From Burkholderiaceae bacterium (GTDB lineage Bacteria; Pseudomonadota; Gammaproteobacteria; Burkholderiales; Burkholderiaceae), in NCBI GenBank assembly GCA_021166835.1, contig JAJPEN010000015.1, positions 35,923 to 99,922 of the forward strand: a DNA stretch of 64,000 nt. The letters are read 5' to 3'. The notes beneath the pieces were generated by a model. The model had not been told where the DNA came from and ran no database searches. It worked only from the letters and a program-made list of their open reading frames with translations. Position numbers and translations under genes: made by a program. Positions 51,585 through 58,775 of this stretch are shown piece by piece (within the stretch, counting starts at the first letter, position 1; the number at the start of each line of letters is the position of its first letter).

Positions 51585-52327
51585 CTACCAATTTTCTTTG
51601 AACGGTCGTAGGTCAAGCTCTTGAGTCCATGCCGACTGCGGCTGGCGGTGCAGCGTCCAGTAGTTATCGGCGATGGCGTCGTACCCGAGAAGTCCTTCCT
51701 GGCCGGCCTTTGCCACGCTCTCTGGAAACGCCTTCTCGAGCCGATCGCCGAGGATTCCTCCGTCGATGACGACATGGGCAACGTGAATCCCCTTCGGCCC
51801 GTACTCGCGGGCCATGCTTTGCGCGATCATGCGCAGGCCGGCTTTGGCTGCAGCGAAGTGTGCATAACCGGGCTTGCCGCGCAGGCTCCCCGAGGCGCCA
51901 GTGAAGATCACGGTGCCGCGGCCCAAGGGAACCAGACGCCGTGCGGCTTCGCGTCCGACCAGGAAGCCGGAGTAGCAGCCGACACGCCAGAAGTCCTCGA
52001 ACTGCGCCGCAGTCGTGTCGTGAAGTCAATGAGCGCGTTGTTGCCTGCGTTGGAAACGACGACATCGGCGGGCTCTCGGCCCGGGCCAGGCGCCATTGCA
52101 CGGTCGAACGCAGCGATCACCTGCTTTTCATCGGTCACGTCGGTGGGAAGCGCTTCGGCGCTGCCGACGCTCGATGTGGCGATGTCCGCGACCACGCCCT
52201 CGATCTTCGCCAGAGTGCGTCCGGCCACGATGACGTGATAGCCCTCGCGCGCGAAGCGCTTGCATACCGCGCCGCCCACCCCTCGCGCAGACCCCACGCC
52301 AAACACGATTGCAGTTGGCTGGCTCAT
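51585..52327 (-). pseudogene. SDR-family oxidoreductase interrupted by a frameshift
   Basis: The first part (from ATG 52327, behind GGAGG) encodes a Rossmann start AIVFGVGSARGVGGAVCKRF and VVVSNAGNNALIDF. After about 52030 coding moves frame and continues AQFEDFWRVGCYSGFLVG, VIFTGASGSLRGKPGYAHFAAAKAGLRM and a normal C-terminus. Together they make one short-chain dehydrogenase of about 247 residues with an intact Y-x-x-x-K (YAHFAAAK region). One inserted or deleted base near 52024-52030 breaks it, either a real mutation or a sequencing error. It is the last gene of the MarR operon, 26 bp after the acuI-like gene. Confidence 0.75.
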
Positions 52328-52353
52328 CCCATCGCCTCCGTTCTTGATGGCAA

Positions 52354-53340
52354 TCACAGGTTCACGTTGACCACGGTGCGTCCCCGAACCTTACCCGCGA
52401 GGACATCGTTGGCGACACGGGGAACCTCCGCCAAAGCGACCACTTGCGTGGTCTGGGCGAGCTTGTCCAGATCCAGGTCGCGGGCAAGACGCGACCATGC
52501 CTGCAATCGCACGTTCTTCGGTGCGTTGACCGAATCGATGCCGGCGAGCGTCACGTTGCGAAGGATGAAGGGCAACACCGATGCGGGGAGGTCCGCACCT
52601 TGCGCGAGCCCGAAGGCCGCGACGACGCCGCGATAGCGGGTCTGCGCCAGAACATTCGCCAGCGTGTGGCTGCCGACGGAATCGATGGCACCAACCCACC
52701 GTTCGGCGGCGATCGGCTTGCCCGCCTCGGACAGCGTGCGGCGATCGATGATCTCCGCTGCGCCAAGCGCGTGCAGGTAATCGGCCTCTTCAGAGCGGCC
52801 GGTCGATGCGATCACCCGATAGCCCAGCTTCGATAGCAACGTGATCGCCACGGATCCGGCGCCGCCATTGGCGCCGGTCACCAGGATGTCGCCGCGGTCG
52901 GGTGTGATGCCGCCGTGTTCAAGGGCCAGCACGCTCAGCATCGCTGTGTAGCCGGCGGTGCCGATGGCCATGGCATCCCTGGTCGAAAAGACATCCGGAA
53001 GCTTGACCAGCCACTCGCCGTTGACGCGCGCCTTCTGCGCGAAGCCGCCGTGGTGCGTTTGGCTCAGCTCCCATCCATTGGCGGCTACGCGATCGCCGAC
53101 GGCGAAGCCGGGATGAGTGGACGCCTCGACGATGCCCGCGAAGTCGATGCCGGGAATCAGAGGGAACTTGCGGATGACGGCGCCTCGGCCGGTGACCGCC
53201 ATCGCGTCCTTGTAGTTCACCGTCGAGTATTCGACCGCAACGGCGACGTCGCCCGGCATGAGGTCTCGCTCATTGAAATCCACAATCTCCGTCGAAATCT
53301 TTTCAGCTGTTTTGGTTGTCAGTAGTGCTTTGAATGGCAT
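52354..53340 (-). CDS. acuI: YhdH/AcuI-type quinone/acryloyl-CoA reductase
   Basis: The 328-residue MDR-family enzyme has the YhdH/AcuI marks: EYSTVNYKDAMAVTGRGAVIRKFPLIPGIDFAG, WELSQTHHGGFAQKARV and nucleotide-binding ILVTGANGGAGSVAITLLSKLGY. Members reduce acryloyl-CoA or related conjugated carbonyls with NADPH. No zinc ligands are present, as expected. It lies between the MFS transporter and the SDR gene in a MarR-controlled cluster, so detoxification of a reactive carbonyl or quinone is the probable role. Confidence 0.9.
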   Translation of the reverse strand: MPFKALLTTKTAEKISTEIVDFNERDLMPGDVAVAVEYSTVNYKDAMAVTGRGAVIRKFPLIPGIDFAGIVEASTHPGFAVGDRVAANGWELSQTHHGGFAQKARVNGEWLVKLPDVFSTRDAMAIGTAGYTAMLSVLALEHGGITPDRGDILVTGANGGAGSVAITLLSKLGYRVIASTGRSEEADYLHALGAAEIIDRRTLSEAGKPIAAERWVGAIDSVGSHTLANVLAQTRYRGVVAAFGLAQGADLPASVLPFILRNVTLAGIDSVNAPKNVRLQAWSRLARDLDLDKLAQTTQVVALAEVPRVANDVLAGKVRGRTVVNVNL

Positions 53341-53392
53341 AGGTTCCGCCTCGTTTCAGTTGAAGTAGATGTGCCAGCAGAGCTTCCGTTGC

Positions 53393-54628
53393 TCATCGCA
53401 GGGCGAGAAAAGCGAGGAAGGCCAGCGCAAGACTGGATGTCAGGATGATGCCGAGCGACGTGTAGGCAGGAACATCGAGCAGCGCGGCAGCGCTGATGGC
53501 CATGGCCGCACAGCCCATCTGCAAGAAGCCGAGCAACGCTGAAGCCGCACCTGCCTGCCGGCCGAAAGGTTGTAGCGCGATGGCGGTGCCCAGTGGATTG
53601 GCCATCCCCATCCCGAGCAGGAATATCGTCAGCGATGCGGAAAAGAAAACGAAATCTTCCTTGCCGACCAGAAGCGCAATGCTGCCCGTCAACGCAATGA
53701 CGAGACCGACCCGGGCCGTTCGTACCAGCCCCCATCGGTGCGCCAGGCGAGGCGCCAAAAAGCCGGCGCCGAACACGACGAAAACTGTAGACGCGAAGAA
53801 GATCCCCAGCCCAAGCTGCGAGAAGTGGAGTCCAACCATCAGGATCGCCGGGGCCATCGCGAAAAATGCGTACAGGGAACCTATGACGAGACCCACGGCA
53901 AACGCTGGAGCGATGAATCGCCGGTCGATCAGGAGCTGCCAGTAGGTTCCCAGTATTGCCAGGACAGAAATGGCTGAACGCTTGTCAGCTTGATGCGTTT
54001 CTCCCAGCTTGACGCCGTAGTGAACGGCCAGCACGACAGCGAGCACGCCCACGAAGGCAAATGTGGACTGCCAGCCGAGCCAACTGTTCAACGCACCGCC
54101 CAGCAGCGGCGAGAAGCCTGGAGCGGCCGCCATCGCCACCATGATGAGCGAAAGCGCGCGCCCGAGCGCTTCACCGTCGAACAAGTCACGCGCAACCGCA
54201 CGCGAAAGAACCGACGTCGCGCAGACCCCGAGTGCCTGGACAACTCGCCCGCCGATGAGCTGAGGCAAGGTGCTGGCGAACGCGCATATCGCGCTTCCCA
54301 TGACGAACGTGGCGAGGCCGGACAACACCAACCACCTTCGGCCGAATCGGTCCGACAGGGGGCCGACGAAAAGCTGACCCACGGCGAACGCGACGAAGAA
54401 GCTGCTGAACGTGGCGCTCAGGTCGATCACCGAAGTGCCGAGGTCACCGGCCATGTCGGGAAATGCCGGCAGGATGATGTTGGTGGCGAGCGCTCCAAGC
54501 GCTGCCAGGCCGGCAAGCAGGAACAGCAATTCGCCGGTCAACGCTTTCTGCGTTCCCACGGCCTCATCGCCAGCCGCCAAGTGAGTTCCCTTTTGCGTCC
54601 GTATCGAGCCCCCAGCGTTCCTGCTCAT
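53393..54628 (-). CDS. Bcr/CflA-type MFS multidrug efflux transporter
   Basis: The 411-residue protein has 12 predicted membrane segments. The MFS motif GQLFVGPLSDRFGRRWLVLSG (motif A) lies between the second and third segments. IGGRVVQALGVCATSVLSRAVARDLF is typical of the Bcr/CflA drug:proton antiporters. The hydrophilic 30-residue N-terminus is cytoplasmic. ATG 54628 is preferred over GTG 54640. It follows the MarR gene by 94 bp on the same strand. Confidence 0.92.
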   Translation of the reverse strand: MSRNAGGSIRTQKGTHLAAGDEAVGTQKALTGELLFLLAGLAALGALATNIILPAFPDMAGDLGTSVIDLSATFSSFFVAFAVGQLFVGPLSDRFGRRWLVLSGLATFVMGSAICAFASTLPQLIGGRVVQALGVCATSVLSRAVARDLFDGEALGRALSLIMVAMAAAPGFSPLLGGALNSWLGWQSTFAFVGVLAVVLAVHYGVKLGETHQADKRSAISVLAILGTYWQLLIDRRFIAPAFAVGLVIGSLYAFFAMAPAILMVGLHFSQLGLGIFFASTVFVVFGAGFLAPRLAHRWGLVRTARVGLVIALTGSIALLVGKEDFVFFSASLTIFLLGMGMANPLGTAIALQPFGRQAGAASALLGFLQMGCAAMAISAAALLDVPAYTSLGIILTSSLALAFLAFLALR

Positions 54629-54722
54629 CGCACCAGGCACCTATTGCCAGCCTGGATCACCCGCACACGGCAACCGCGCGGGAAGAATCGCCCCTCCACT
54701 TGGGTGTCTCTCAGAACCTGCA

Positions 54723-55241
54723 TCATCGATTGCATGGCCGTCTCCGAGGGCGCTTGTTGCGATCACCCCTGCCAGCCGATTCAGTGTCGTCTTCGGCGGC
54801 GCTCTCGGGATCGTCATCAAGGCACTCGATGCAGGTGCCAAGCAACTCATGCAACGCGGCAACGCGCTCGATTCCAAGCCGCTCGTTGAGTTCTACCTGT
54901 GCCTCCTTCCAGGCGCGCTGCCCCTCGGCTCGCTTCGTTCGACCGGCCTCGGTCGCTTCGACGAGACGGCTGCGCGCATCGCTTCCGGCGCCGATCTTCA
55001 ACCACCCATGAGCCACCAGCGGCTGCATGTTGCGCGTCAACGTCGAAGCATCCATGCACATGCGTTTGGCCAGGTCGCCCGGACGAATAGGCCCGAGGCC
55101 AACGACGTGCGACAGCAGCGCGTATTGCGTGTTCTTCAGTCCCGTCTCGCTGACATGGCGGTCGTAGTGGCGCGTCACCATGCGAGTGAGCTGGCGCAGC
55201 TTGAGGTTCGTACACCCTCGAGGCTTGATGACGTTCTTCAT
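54723..55241 (-). CDS. MarR-family regulator
   Basis: The 172-residue protein has the MarR winged helix: LKLRQLTRMVTRHYDRHVSETGLKNTQYALLSHVVGLGPIRPGDLAKRMCMDASTLTRNMQPLVAHGWL and the wing GSDARSRLVEATEAGR. It heads an operon with an MFS exporter and two oxidoreductases and is divergent from a thioesterase. The intergenic TTGTA-N4-CAAC repeats are its likely operators. The C-terminal 30 residues are acidic then basic and non-conserved. Confidence 0.92.
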   Translation of the reverse strand: MKNVIKPRGCTNLKLRQLTRMVTRHYDRHVSETGLKNTQYALLSHVVGLGPIRPGDLAKRMCMDASTLTRNMQPLVAHGWLKIGAGSDARSRLVEATEAGRTKRAEGQRAWKEAQVELNERLGIERVAALHELLGTCIECLDDDPESAAEDDTESAGRGDRNKRPRRRPCNR

Positions 55242-55249
55242 GTGATCTA

Positions 55250-55277
55250 TTGTACCTACAACCTTTGTATATGCAAC
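55250..55277. promoter_or_regulatory. MarR operator: two direct TTGTA-N4-CAAC repeats
   Basis: TTGTACCTACAAC (55250-55262) and TTGTATATGCAAC (55265-55277) are direct repeats, each with partial dyad symmetry. They fill the 59-bp gap between the divergent MarR and thioesterase starts. MarR proteins bind such sites to repress both directions. Confidence 0.7.
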
Positions 55278-55300
55278 TATATCGGAGAAAGAGGTGACGA

Positions 55301-55837
55301 ATGGAAGTCGATGAGGTAATCGCTCGTTGGGAAGCGGACGAAGCGCGCGTGCGCGCACGCTTGAGTGCGCCCGATGCTGAGCCCAAGGGGCAGGTCTTTG
55401 GTCGTTCGGGCATGGAGATGTTCGAGGCGATCTTTGCTGGCGAGCTGCCGCAAGCGCCGATCGGCGACACGCTCGATTTCGTGCCGATCCACATGGAGCC
55501 GGGCTGCGCGGTCTTCCAGGGCAAGCCGCAGCGTCGTCACTACAACCCGTTGGGCACTGTGCATGGGGGCTGGTTCGCCACCTTGCTCGATTCGGCAGTG
55601 GGCTGTGCAGTGCACACGACGCTGCCAGTCGGCAAGGGTTACACCACGCTGGAACTCAAGGTGAACATGATCCGCCCCCTGAATGATGGGGTTCCTCTGG
55701 TACGCGCCGAAGGCAAGGTGATCCATGCGGGACGCCAAATCGCAACGGCCGAGGGCCGCATCATCGGGCCGGACGGCAAGCTGTATGCGCATGCCACCAC
55801 GACCTGCCTGATCTTCGAGCATTCGGCAGGCGGCTGA
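55301..55837 (+). CDS. PaaI-family hotdog thioesterase
   Basis: The 178-residue protein has the hotdog core YNPLGTVHGGWFATLLDSAVGCAVHTTLP, with the H-G-G motif and the catalytic-type Asp in the following helix, and KVNMIRPLNDGVPLVRAEGKVIHAGRQIATAEGRI. PaaI-like enzymes hydrolyse acyl- or aryl-CoA thioesters. AGAAAGAGGTGA precedes ATG 55301. It is divergent from MarR and likely co-regulated, fitting detoxification together with the AcuI-like reductase. Confidence 0.88.
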   Translation: MEVDEVIARWEADEARVRARLSAPDAEPKGQVFGRSGMEMFEAIFAGELPQAPIGDTLDFVPIHMEPGCAVFQGKPQRRHYNPLGTVHGGWFATLLDSAVGCAVHTTLPVGKGYTTLELKVNMIRPLNDGVPLVRAEGKVIHAGRQIATAEGRIIGPDGKLYAHATTTCLIFEHSAGG

Positions 55838-55997
55838 GATCCCTTGATCAACCTTTCGCGCGCTGATCTCGGTGCGGGACTGAATCGGGGAGCACGTCAG
55901 TCGCACTTTGCGGTCGGCGGACGACCAGGACGCTGCGTGCCGCAAGTGATGTCTTGACACAGCTCCTGCTGGGCGGACGGAAGCTGACACTGCCGCC

Positions 55998-56039
55998 AAT
56001 AATCACGCTTGACGTTAATCACGTAAGGCGTCATTATTG
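55998..56039 (+). promoter_or_regulatory. Promoter and palindromic operator of HigBA module 2
   Basis: TTGACG (56009-56014) and CATTAT (56032-56037) are 17 bp apart, 7 bp before the higB GTG at 56045. The promoter is enclosed by CAATAAT (55998-56004) and its inverse ATTATTG (56033-56039), with TGACG/CGTCA nested inside and AATCACG repeated twice. HigA binding there would autorepress. Confidence 0.7.
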
Positions 56040-56044
56040 CATGC

Positions 56045-56326
56045 GTGGCGATCAGGACGTTCAAGTGTGCCGACACCGAAGCGCTGTTCCGGTTGCGGCG
56101 CGTAGCGCGCTTCGCCAACATCGAGCGGCCGGCGCTGCGCAAGCTGAAGCAGCTGGACCTCGCACGCCGCATCGAGGACCTGCGTGCGCCGCCAGCCAAC
56201 CGGCTCGAGCAGCTGAAGGGCGATCGCGTGGGCCAGTGGAGCTTGCGGGTGAACGATCAGTTCCGCATCTGCTTCCGCTGGACGGGCAGCGACGCCGAAG
56301 ACGTCGAGATCGTGGACTATCACTGA
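56045..56326 (+). CDS. higB: HigB/RelE-family toxin (module 2)
   Basis: The 93-residue toxin is 85/93 identical to the module 1 toxin at 46.7 kb, with substitutions scattered along the chain and all core segments kept (LRKLKQLDLARRIEDLR, LKGDRVGQWSLRVNDQFRICFRW). It starts at GTG directly at the expected transcription start, again without a ribosome site. It lies after the thioesterase gene and before repeat copy B. Confidence 0.92.
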   Translation: MAIRTFKCADTEALFRLRRVARFANIERPALRKLKQLDLARRIEDLRAPPANRLEQLKGDRVGQWSLRVNDQFRICFRWTGSDAEDVEIVDYH

Positions 56327-56337
56327 GGCAGGACGAG

Positions 56338-56658
56338 ATGACTAGGAAACTCAAGCCGGTGTCACCCGGCGAAATGCTCGTCGAGGAGTTCCTCAAGCCC
56401 TTGGGCATGAGCAACTACCGGCTGGCGAAGGAGATCAGTGTGCCCGCGCAGCGCATTGGGGAAATCGTCGCCGGGAGGCGCGCCATCACTGCGGACACCG
56501 ATCTGCGGCTGTGCCGCTTCTTCGGGCTCTCCGATGGCTGGTGGCTGCGTTTGCAGGCCGACTATGACACCGAGGTCGCGAAGGCGAGCCTCGCGAAGAC
56601 GCTCGCGAAGATCAGGCCGTGGAAGGAAGCAACGGAGCAGACGGCGAATGCGCACTGA
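56338..56658 (+). CDS. higA: HigA/XRE-family antitoxin (module 2)
   Basis: The 106-residue antitoxin has the same XRE helix-turn-helix (SNYRLAKEISVPAQRIGEIVAGRRAITADTDLRLC) and WWLRLQADYDTEVAKA signature as module 1, about 83 % identical, with most differences in the C-terminal tail. AGGACGAG precedes ATG 56338, 11 bp after higB. Divergence suggests two acquisitions of related modules or an old duplication rather than a recent one. Confidence 0.92.
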   Translation: MTRKLKPVSPGEMLVEEFLKPLGMSNYRLAKEISVPAQRIGEIVAGRRAITADTDLRLCRFFGLSDGWWLRLQADYDTEVAKASLAKTLAKIRPWKEATEQTANAH

Positions 56659-56682
56659 CTTTCGCTTCCGAGCGGGAGCTTT

Positions 56683-57014
56683 GTGACGGTAAGAATTTCG
56701 CCCCATAGACTCGATTCGACAACAACTTAGGCCTTTTGATGCCGACGTCTCGTTGATCACTTCGCTCGGAGCGAGAAATCCGCTCGCGCCAGAGAAATCG
56801 CGTGCGAAGACGCGATAGATCTCGATAGACCTCGACAGCCAGGGATCGTGGAAGCGCCGACTGCGCTCGACAGATGTCGATCGATGGTGAAAGCTGCTCG
56901 GGGGGATCCCACTCGAAGTGGCGGTACATCTGACGGGTAAAGCCAGCGCAGTTCGACGCATTGTCCAAGCAAATCCACGACTTACAGAAGCCGTTGATGA
57001 TCGAGTGGGAATGA
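56683..57014 (+). repeat. Composite repeat, copy B (diverged)
   Basis: Blocks shared with copies A and C in the same order: GTGACGGTAAGAA (56683), CGATAGATCTCGATAGAC (56813), a GACGGGTAAAGC relic (56936) and CCGTTGATGATCGAGTGGGA (56991). The 25-bp block identical in A and C is absent. It lies between HigBA module 2 and AbiE. Apart from this and the AbiE operator nothing is seen between 56659 and 57069. Confidence 0.65.
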
Positions 57015-57021
57015 CCCAAAT

Positions 57022-57062
57022 CATATGCAAAACTCTTGAATATCTGTCGAGTTTTGCGTATG
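57022..57062 (+). promoter_or_regulatory. AbiE operator inverted repeat
   Basis: CATATGCAAAACTC (57022-57035) and GAGTTTTGCGTATG (57049-57062) are inverted 14-bp arms with one mismatch and a 13-bp spacer, ending 7 bp before the abiEi ATG. AbiEi antitoxins bind such repeats to repress their operon. Confidence 0.8.
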
Positions 57063-57069
57063 GTGTGGT

Positions 57070-57888
57070 ATGGCTTCCATCGATTCCTTCCTCGACGATC
57101 TGCTTGCCCGCGGACGAGCCTACTTCTCCCGGGATGAGGTAGCCGCCGCGCTTGGCCTGAAGCCGTCGGCACTGGCGGCGGCGATCACGCGCGGGATCAA
57201 CAAGCGCCGTATGGCGAGCCCCAGGCACGGCTTCTATCTCATCCTGCGCCCGGAAGATCAGGTCGCAGGCGCGCCGGACCCCGTGAAATGGATCGACCCG
57301 CTGATGAAGCATCAGGGGATCGCCTACCGAGTTTCGCTGCTGCGTGCGGCGGCGTTCCACGGCGCTTCGCACCAGGCCAGCATGGTCTTCCAGGTCGTCG
57401 TCCCGAAGCAGTTGCGGGACTTCGATCTGGGCCGCCATCGCCTGCAGTTCCTTTATCAGGGTCCGGATGCATTCAGACAGGTCAATCAGGCGTCGTTGGT
57501 CGACCAGATGAAGAGCGACGCCGGCTTCGCCACGGTGGCCGGCGTCGAGCTGACGCTGCTCGATTGCGTGCGCTACTTTCACAAGGCAGCTGGCATCAAC
57601 GGCGTCGCGCAGATCGTCAAGAATATCGGCGCCAAGGCCAGCCCGCGCCTGCTGCAGAAGGCGGCCGGCGCCTACGAGAATTCGGCGGTCCGCCGGCTTG
57701 GCTACCTGCTTGATCTGGCGGGGCACGCGCGCCAGGCCGACGCGCTGCAAGGGTTCGTGAAACGTGCCAGAACGGCACTGCCGCTCGATCCGGCCGTCAG
57801 GCCGCTCGTGAAGGCTTTGTCCCAGGCTAGTGAGCGAAATCCAAAGTGGAGGCTCATGATCAATGAAGCGGTGGAGATCGCGGAGTGA
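57070..57888 (+). CDS. abiEi: Type IV antitoxin AbiEi
   Basis: The 272-residue protein has the AbiEi layout: an N-terminal winged helix (LLARGRAYFSRDEVAAALGLKPSALAAAITRGINKRRMASPRHGFYLI) that binds DNA, then the antitoxin domain with YRVSLLRAAAFHGASHQ and the conserved VAGVELTLLDCVRYFHKAAGINGVAQI, and a C-terminal helical part. It counteracts the nucleotidyltransferase toxin and represses the promoter with the 14-bp inverted repeat. The stop overlaps the toxin start as GTGA. Confidence 0.92.
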   Translation: MASIDSFLDDLLARGRAYFSRDEVAAALGLKPSALAAAITRGINKRRMASPRHGFYLILRPEDQVAGAPDPVKWIDPLMKHQGIAYRVSLLRAAAFHGASHQASMVFQVVVPKQLRDFDLGRHRLQFLYQGPDAFRQVNQASLVDQMKSDAGFATVAGVELTLLDCVRYFHKAAGINGVAQIVKNIGAKASPRLLQKAAGAYENSAVRRLGYLLDLAGHARQADALQGFVKRARTALPLDPAVRPLVKALSQASERNPKWRLMINEAVEIAE

Positions 57889-58775
57889 TTCCTGCCGCCT
57901 TTCTGCAAGCGTGGAGCACGAAAGCGCCTTGGCCGGACCTGCGGCAGATTGAGCAGGACCTGATCATCTGTCGCGCCCTGTGCGACCTGTTCAATGCGCC
58001 GGCGTTGGCGGGGAAGATCGCATTCCGCGGTGGTACGGCGATTCACAAGCTGCTTTTCAAGCAACCGCTGCGCTACTCGGAGGATATCGATCTGGTCCAG
58101 GCGCATCCCGAGCCTATCGGCGGCACGGTCGACGCGATTCGCGCGGCGCTGTCGTGGCTCGGGAAATGCAGCCGGGAGCAGGCCGGGCACTCGATGCACC
58201 TGGTGTTCAAGTTCAGGCCCGAAATCGATGCGCAGGCGACGCTCAAGCTGAAGGTCGAGATCAACACTCGGGAGCACGCGAGCTTGATTGGTGTTCGACG
58301 CTATCCGTTCGCCGTGGAAAACGACTGGTACCGCGGAACGGCGCAGATCGCCTCCTTCGAGCCCGAGGAACTGTTCGGCACGAAGCTGCGCGCACTGCTG
58401 CAGCGGCGCAGGAACCGTGACCTGTTCGATCTGCACCAGGGACTCGAACAGCTGCCGCTGGATCCGGAGAAAGTCATCGCCTGCTTCGACCACTACCTGG
58501 CCATGGAGGGCAAGCCGATCACGCGAGCGATGGCCGAGCAGCGCATGCTGGAGAAGTTGACGCGAAGCCTGACCGAGGACGTCGCGCCCATGCTGCCGGC
58601 GGGCGTGCGCTGGAGCGATGCGGATTCGATCCAGGCGTTCGAGCGCGTTTGGAGCGAGCTGATCGCGCAAATCAGCGGGGATCCATGGAAGCTCTCCGCT
58701 GCGGTCATCGAAGAATTGCGGGCATCGCGATATCCGGCGTTGCTGATGCCCCGAGATCGGAAACAGCCGCAATGA
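57885..58775 (+). CDS. abiEii: Nucleotidyltransferase toxin AbiEii
   Basis: The 296-residue toxin carries the nucleotidyltransferase motifs FRGGTAIHK (47-55) and SEDIDLV with D67 and D69, then KLKVEINTREH with the third acidic residue, and FEPEELFGTKLRALLQRRRNRDLFDLH typical of AbiEii/AbiGii. Homologues inactivate tRNA by adding nucleotides. GTG 57885 overlaps the antitoxin stop. Its own stop overlaps the start of the primase-helicase gene (ATGA), so that gene may be co-expressed. Confidence 0.93.
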   Translation: MIPAAFLQAWSTKAPWPDLRQIEQDLIICRALCDLFNAPALAGKIAFRGGTAIHKLLFKQPLRYSEDIDLVQAHPEPIGGTVDAIRAALSWLGKCSREQAGHSMHLVFKFRPEIDAQATLKLKVEINTREHASLIGVRRYPFAVENDWYRGTAQIASFEPEELFGTKLRALLQRRRNRDLFDLHQGLEQLPLDPEKVIACFDHYLAMEGKPITRAMAEQRMLEKLTRSLTEDVAPMLPAGVRWSDADSIQAFERVWSELIAQISGDPWKLSAAVIEELRASRYPALLMPRDRKQPQ

